From Patescibacteria group bacterium (GTDB lineage Bacteria; Patescibacteriota; Dojkabacteria; SC72): DNA of 7,904 bases. The position numbers were made by a program, and so were the translations under genes. Numbering within the stretch: the first letter of the stretch is position 1; every line of letters begins with the position of its first letter. This document shows, piece after piece, positions 5,506 to 7,904 of this stretch. The stretch lies in contig JAHISI010000093.1 in assembly GCA_018818345.1 (NCBI GenBank), forward strand, positions 1 through 7,904, in the 5' to 3' direction. Under the pieces are notes generated by a model. That model was not told where the DNA came from. It did no database searches and saw only the letters and a program-made list of their open reading frames with translations.

Positions 5506-7698
5506 ATGCAAACATTCAAAAAATATCTAAATCCTTTACACAAGGATCTGGACGAAGTGGCTTCTTTCTCGGATCTCTCAAATATCTCACCTCTCGAACA
5601 AGAAGAGTACCCCAAATTACAAGAGGTAACCAAGAGAAAAGTCTTACTCATCAAGCAATTAATCCCACGATTAGAAAGATTAGAAGTTGAACTAGAACAC
5701 CAGATAGAAATCATAAACATGGAATCTGGAGAAGACGATATTAAAGCAGCCAAAAGCATATATAATCAGATATTAAAACAAATCAATGAGCTTGTAGATA
5801 GAATCAATACCGAATTAATAGCCCTTGATTCACCATACTTTGGAAAAATTGTCTTTACTCCATACGATAGTACAACTAAGAAACCGTTAATTCTTTACAT
5901 TGGGAAATTTGCCCTAATGGATGAAGAAACCCATATCCCAATCATCACTGACTGGAGAGCCCCCATCGCAAATCTCTACTATGAAAACTCCGGTCCTACA
6001 AGCAATGTCTCTTTTGTAGCCCCAGTGGGTAGAAGAAAAGGTGATTTACAACAGAAAAGACAATTTCAAATATCAAGAGCACGCATAAGGGGGATATATG
6101 ACGCTAAGTCAGGTAATGCAGCCGCAGATGCATTCCTACTTGCTCAGTTAAACGAAAGATTAGGACAAAAGTTACAAGATATCGTTTCCACAATCCAAGC
6201 TCAACAAAATGAAATCATTAGAGAAGAGATAAACAAACCTGTGTTAATACAAGGAGTTGCAGGTAGTGGTAAAACTACAATCCTCCTACACAGACTTGCT
6301 TACCTCTTCTATGCACACAAAGAAAGCATTAGAGCTAATAATTCGTTGATAATAGCTCCTAACCAAATGTTCATCGACTATGTTTCTGATGTGCTTCCTG
6401 ATTTGGGTATTGAAAAAGTCGATACACAAACATATATGTTCTGGGGTAAAAAGATACTTGGCTGGAATGATCATTACACACTCTCTCCTCTTGAAGAAAA
6501 TTTAAGATTCAAAGAATACAAAGGCTCTATCGAATTTTTAAATATTCTTGAGAACTATTTCAATGAATTTGAGTCAAATCTTTTGGAGAATATACCCTAC
6601 TCTAGGAAGGAAAGAATTTCTCGTAGATATTACGAGTTAAAGGAGCAATTCCCCAATATCGATATGGAAGAGAGACTTGGTCTCTCTGTGGATTTTGCCT
6701 TTGCACAAAGACAGTTTGATCAAGCTAAATCAGGATATGTTGATACATATTTTAATGATGATATTGAAAAGAAGAGGGAAATTCTTGCTTACTTTAGCAG
6801 AAGTGTAAATATTTATGCTCTTTACAAAAAACTCTTCAGAACCAACCTCCTTGATCCTGATTGTGGAAAGTATACTCTGCAAGCTATGACATCATCAGGC
6901 AAGAATACCTATTACAGAATTGAGGATCTTGCTCCTATGGTTTTCATTCATCAGAAAATATATGGAACTAAGGGTATAGAGCGAGACTATATTATGGTTG
7001 ATGAAGCTCAAGATATTAGTTACATCCAATTGGCTACACTAATTAATGTAGCTAAGAACGGCAATCTTACAATTGCTGGAGATTTAGCACAATCCATTAT
7101 CCCTCCTTTCTACATTAAGAATTGGCAGGGTGTCATAGAACTTACAGACAAGATGACTAAAAAAGAGACTTCGTACCATCAACTTCAAAGGTGTTACAGA
7201 ACTACAGTTGAAATCATAGACTATGCTAATGAAATATTTAAGAGTAAATTCCCAGAGGGTTACAAACTTCCTGAGGCTGTACTTAGACATGGGGATCCAG
7301 TTGAGAATGTATATCTACCTAATGACTTTAGTGAATCTTCTGAGAATGATATCAAGGTTGTGGTTGAAAAGATAAAGACGCAATTTGAGAAGGGAGCAGT
7401 TACTTGCGCAGTGCTGTGTAGAGACAAGAATCATGCTACAGGGGTATATAGTATTTTAAAGAAGTATGAGGAATATATTGATAGAGATGTGGTGAGCTAT
7501 ACTGAAAGTGATTACAAACAGGGTGTTCTTATTCTCCCTATCGAACAGGCCAAGGGTTTGGAATTTGATTCCGTTATAATCATGGACCTGAATGATACCT
7601 TATACCCTGATACCGAACTTACATGGAGACTTCTCTATGTGGGTATGACTAGAGCTTTACATAGGTTAATGATTGTTACGAAGAGTTCACCATCTTAG
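5506..7698 (+). CDS. helD: HelD-like RNA polymerase recycling ATPase (UvrD/PcrA-like superfamily 1)
   Basis: HelD binds RNA polymerase, reaching into the main and secondary channels, and uses ATP to release stalled or post-termination enzyme. The protein has 730 residues; B. subtilis HelD is of similar size. Residues about 30-105 are a charged heptad-like region fitting the antiparallel secondary-channel arm, with an acidic turn ESGEDD (73-78). Then come SPYFGKI (109-115), YIGK, TDWRAPIANLYY (148-159) and the family marker DIVSTIQAQQNEIIR (225-239). SF1 ATPase motifs are complete: Walker A GVAGSGKT (250-257), HRLAYLFY (262-269), Walker B MVDEAQD (497-503), motif III LTIAGDLAQSI (521-531), motif IV QRCYRTT (561-567), motif V EQAKGLEFD (680-688) and motif VI LLYVGMTRA (709-717). 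The 310-490 insertion between Walker A and B fits the clamp arm. The DWRAP and TIQ-QN signatures separate it from UvrD, PcrA and Rep. The ATG start has no Shine-Dalgarno sequence. It lies 77 nt after a sigma factor gene on the same strand. Confidence 0.93.
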   Translation: MQTFKKYLNPLHKDLDEVASFSDLSNISPLEQEEYPKLQEVTKRKVLLIKQLIPRLERLEVELEHQIEIINMESGEDDIKAAKSIYNQILKQINELVDRINTELIALDSPYFGKIVFTPYDSTTKKPLILYIGKFALMDEETHIPIITDWRAPIANLYYENSGPTSNVSFVAPVGRRKGDLQQKRQFQISRARIRGIYDAKSGNAAADAFLLAQLNERLGQKLQDIVSTIQAQQNEIIREEINKPVLIQGVAGSGKTTILLHRLAYLFYAHKESIRANNSLIIAPNQMFIDYVSDVLPDLGIEKVDTQTYMFWGKKILGWNDHYTLSPLEENLRFKEYKGSIEFLNILENYFNEFESNLLENIPYSRKERISRRYYELKEQFPNIDMEERLGLSVDFAFAQRQFDQAKSGYVDTYFNDDIEKKREILAYFSRSVNIYALYKKLFRTNLLDPDCGKYTLQAMTSSGKNTYYRIEDLAPMVFIHQKIYGTKGIERDYIMVDEAQDISYIQLATLINVAKNGNLTIAGDLAQSIIPPFYIKNWQGVIELTDKMTKKETSYHQLQRCYRTTVEIIDYANEIFKSKFPEGYKLPEAVLRHGDPVENVYLPNDFSESSENDIKVVVEKIKTQFEKGAVTCAVLCRDKNHATGVYSILKKYEEYIDRDVVSYTESDYKQGVLILPIEQAKGLEFDSVIIMDLNDTLYPDTELTWRLLYVGMTRALHRLMIVTKSSPS

Positions 7699-7703
7699 GG
7701 GTA

Positions 7704-7738
7704 TTGACTTCAACTCGGCAAATATTGTATGTTATAGG
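7704..7738 (+). promoter_or_regulatory. Candidate promoter downstream of helD (-35 TTGACT, -10 TATGTT or TGT-TATAGG)
   Basis: TTGACT (7704-7709) begins 6 nt after the helD stop. TATGTT (7728-7733) lies 18 nt further on and matches the -10 at 4 of 6. An overlapping extended -10 type element, TGT-TATAGG (7730-7738), is an alternative. Initiation would fall around 7740-7745, just ahead of the structured segment. The element resembles the helD promoter, sharing TTGACTTC and a TTGTAT at the -10 side. Confidence 0.5.
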
Positions 7739-7747
7739 ACAGGGGCA

Positions 7748-7846
7748 ATGATACTTGATTTTGTTTGGTCGCCATATAAATCAAGAGGAGCTAATGGCGA
7801 AACCGATCTGTACAGAGAGGTTTTGCGGCGACATTTTTCAAAGTAA
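7748..7846 (+). CDS. Possible 32-residue small ORF
   Basis: ATG at 7748 opens a frame ending in TAA at 7844-7846. It begins MILDFVWSPYKSRG and ends YREVLRRHFSK. Composition is protein-like (mixed hydrophobic, aromatic and basic residues), but I recognise no family. It starts 10-15 nt after the candidate -10 elements, so its message would have almost no leader. It coincides with strong RNA pairings, so the segment may instead be a non-coding leader or small RNA. Confidence 0.25.
   Translation: MILDFVWSPYKSRGANGETDLYREVLRRHFSK
7754..7832 (+). ncRNA. Candidate structured RNA leader with competing stems and pseudoknot
   Basis: Complementary segments found by eye: CTTGATTT (7754-7761) with AAATCAAG (7778-7785), 8 bp; GTCGCC (7768-7773) with GGCGAC (7827-7832), 6 bp; GCGAAACC (7797-7804) with GGTTTTGC (7819-7826), 8 bp including one G-U; and TCGCCAT (7769-7775) with ATGGCGA (7794-7800), 7 bp. 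The second and third are directly stacked. The first and second cross, which is pseudoknot topology. The fourth excludes both the second and third, giving a two-state switch. I do not recognise a known riboswitch or RNA class. The predicted promoter just upstream and the probable gene start at 7881 fit a regulatory 5' leader or a small RNA. Confidence 0.45.
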
Positions 7847-7856
7847 AACTTCTTAA
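7794..7856 (+). CDS. Possible 20-residue leader peptide with Shine-Dalgarno-like AAGAGGAG
   Basis: ATG at 7794 opens a 20-codon frame (MAKPICTERFCGDIFQSKTS) ending at TAA 7854-7856. The purine run AAGAGGAG (7783-7790) stands 3 nt upstream, which is somewhat close but otherwise a strong ribosome-binding sequence. None of the large genes here has one as good. The ATG is part of the ATGGCGA arm that can pair with TCGCCAT, so its exposure could be switched. The peptide has no recognisable family, and the purine run could simply be a structural element. Confidence 0.22.
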   Translation: MAKPICTERFCGDIFQSKTS

Positions 7857-7889
7857 CATAAATTAATGTTTTTATTATTTATGAAGAAG
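7849..7889. repeat. Imperfect 12-bp inverted repeat covering a probable start codon
   Basis: CTTCTT (7849-7854) pairs with AAGAAG (7884-7889) and CATAAA (7857-7862) pairs with TTTATG (7878-7883), with a two-base bulge at 7855-7856 and a 15-nt AT-rich loop. The ATG at 7881-7883 is inside the right arm. Nested within it, AACAT/ATGTT (7855-7859 with 7866-7870) followed by T-rich sequence could be a weak terminator of a short upstream RNA. Confidence 0.4.
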
Positions 7890-7904
7890 GTTTCTCTAAA
7901 AATA
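7881..7904 (+). CDS. Probable start of a further gene, cut by the window edge
   Basis: ATG at 7881 opens a frame reading MKKVSLKI to the window end. Lys-Lys followed by mixed hydrophobic residues is typical of the start of an exported or membrane protein. Only eight codons are visible, so no family can be named and the frame is unproven. It would lie about 140 nt downstream of the candidate promoter at 7704-7738, with the structured segment as its 5' leader. No Shine-Dalgarno sequence is present upstream, which is normal for this window. Confidence 0.35.

Noticed and set aside
7740..7904. Start of a tmRNA or other known structural RNA gene
   Set aside because: The conserved tmRNA 5' region (GGGG followed by a TTCGAC element), RNase P and SRP RNA signatures are not present.

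Overview
This is an AT-rich chromosomal stretch of housekeeping and transcription genes. No plasmid, phage, transposase or CRISPR signature is visible. Short intergenic gaps, an almost complete absence of Shine-Dalgarno sequences, an acidic tail on ribosomal protein L19, an rplS gene outside the usual rpsP-rimM-trmD cluster, and a small cytoplasmic-membrane gene set together suggest a streamlined lineage, possibly a Patescibacteria/CPR member. That assignment is inference: no 16S rRNA gene lies in the window. The standard code (UGA = stop) fits, because the long genes read through without in-frame TGA.

Layout, left to right. (1) Positions 1-383, minus strand: a DUF4870/Tic20-like membrane protein runs off the left edge. 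Its reading frame has no usable start codon, while an ORF with its own promoter-like TATAAT overlaps it in another frame, so it looks frameshifted. A perfect DnaA box (405-413) lies just upstream. (2) Positions 449-525, minus: tRNA-Gly(UCC) with encoded CCA, 21 nt downstream of rplS (547-1029, minus). (3) gpmI (1109-2638, plus), cofactor-independent phosphoglycerate mutase, is divergent from rplS and convergent with a DedA-family membrane protein. The two stop codons share the palindrome CTAG. (4) A minus-strand pair, DUF192 protein (3283-3831) then DedA (2635-3270), separated by 12 nt. (5) A plus-strand transcription module: an unusual 500-residue sigma-70-family factor (3926-5428, TTG start) followed by a HelD-type RNA polymerase recycling ATPase (5506-7698), each with a good predicted promoter. 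(6) Positions 7699-7904: a short region with a promoter, a set of mutually exclusive RNA pairings including a possible pseudoknot, tiny ORFs, and the probable first codons of another gene at 7881 whose start codon lies in a 12-bp stem.

The functional theme on the right half is transcription control. The sigma factor keeps the residues expected to read the -10 element but carries about 235 extra N-terminal residues with Pro-containing helical repeats, and it sits directly upstream of a helicase-like factor that strips or recycles RNA polymerase. The most interesting places to look are this sigma/HelD pair, the structured leader at the right edge, and the apparent frameshift at the left edge.
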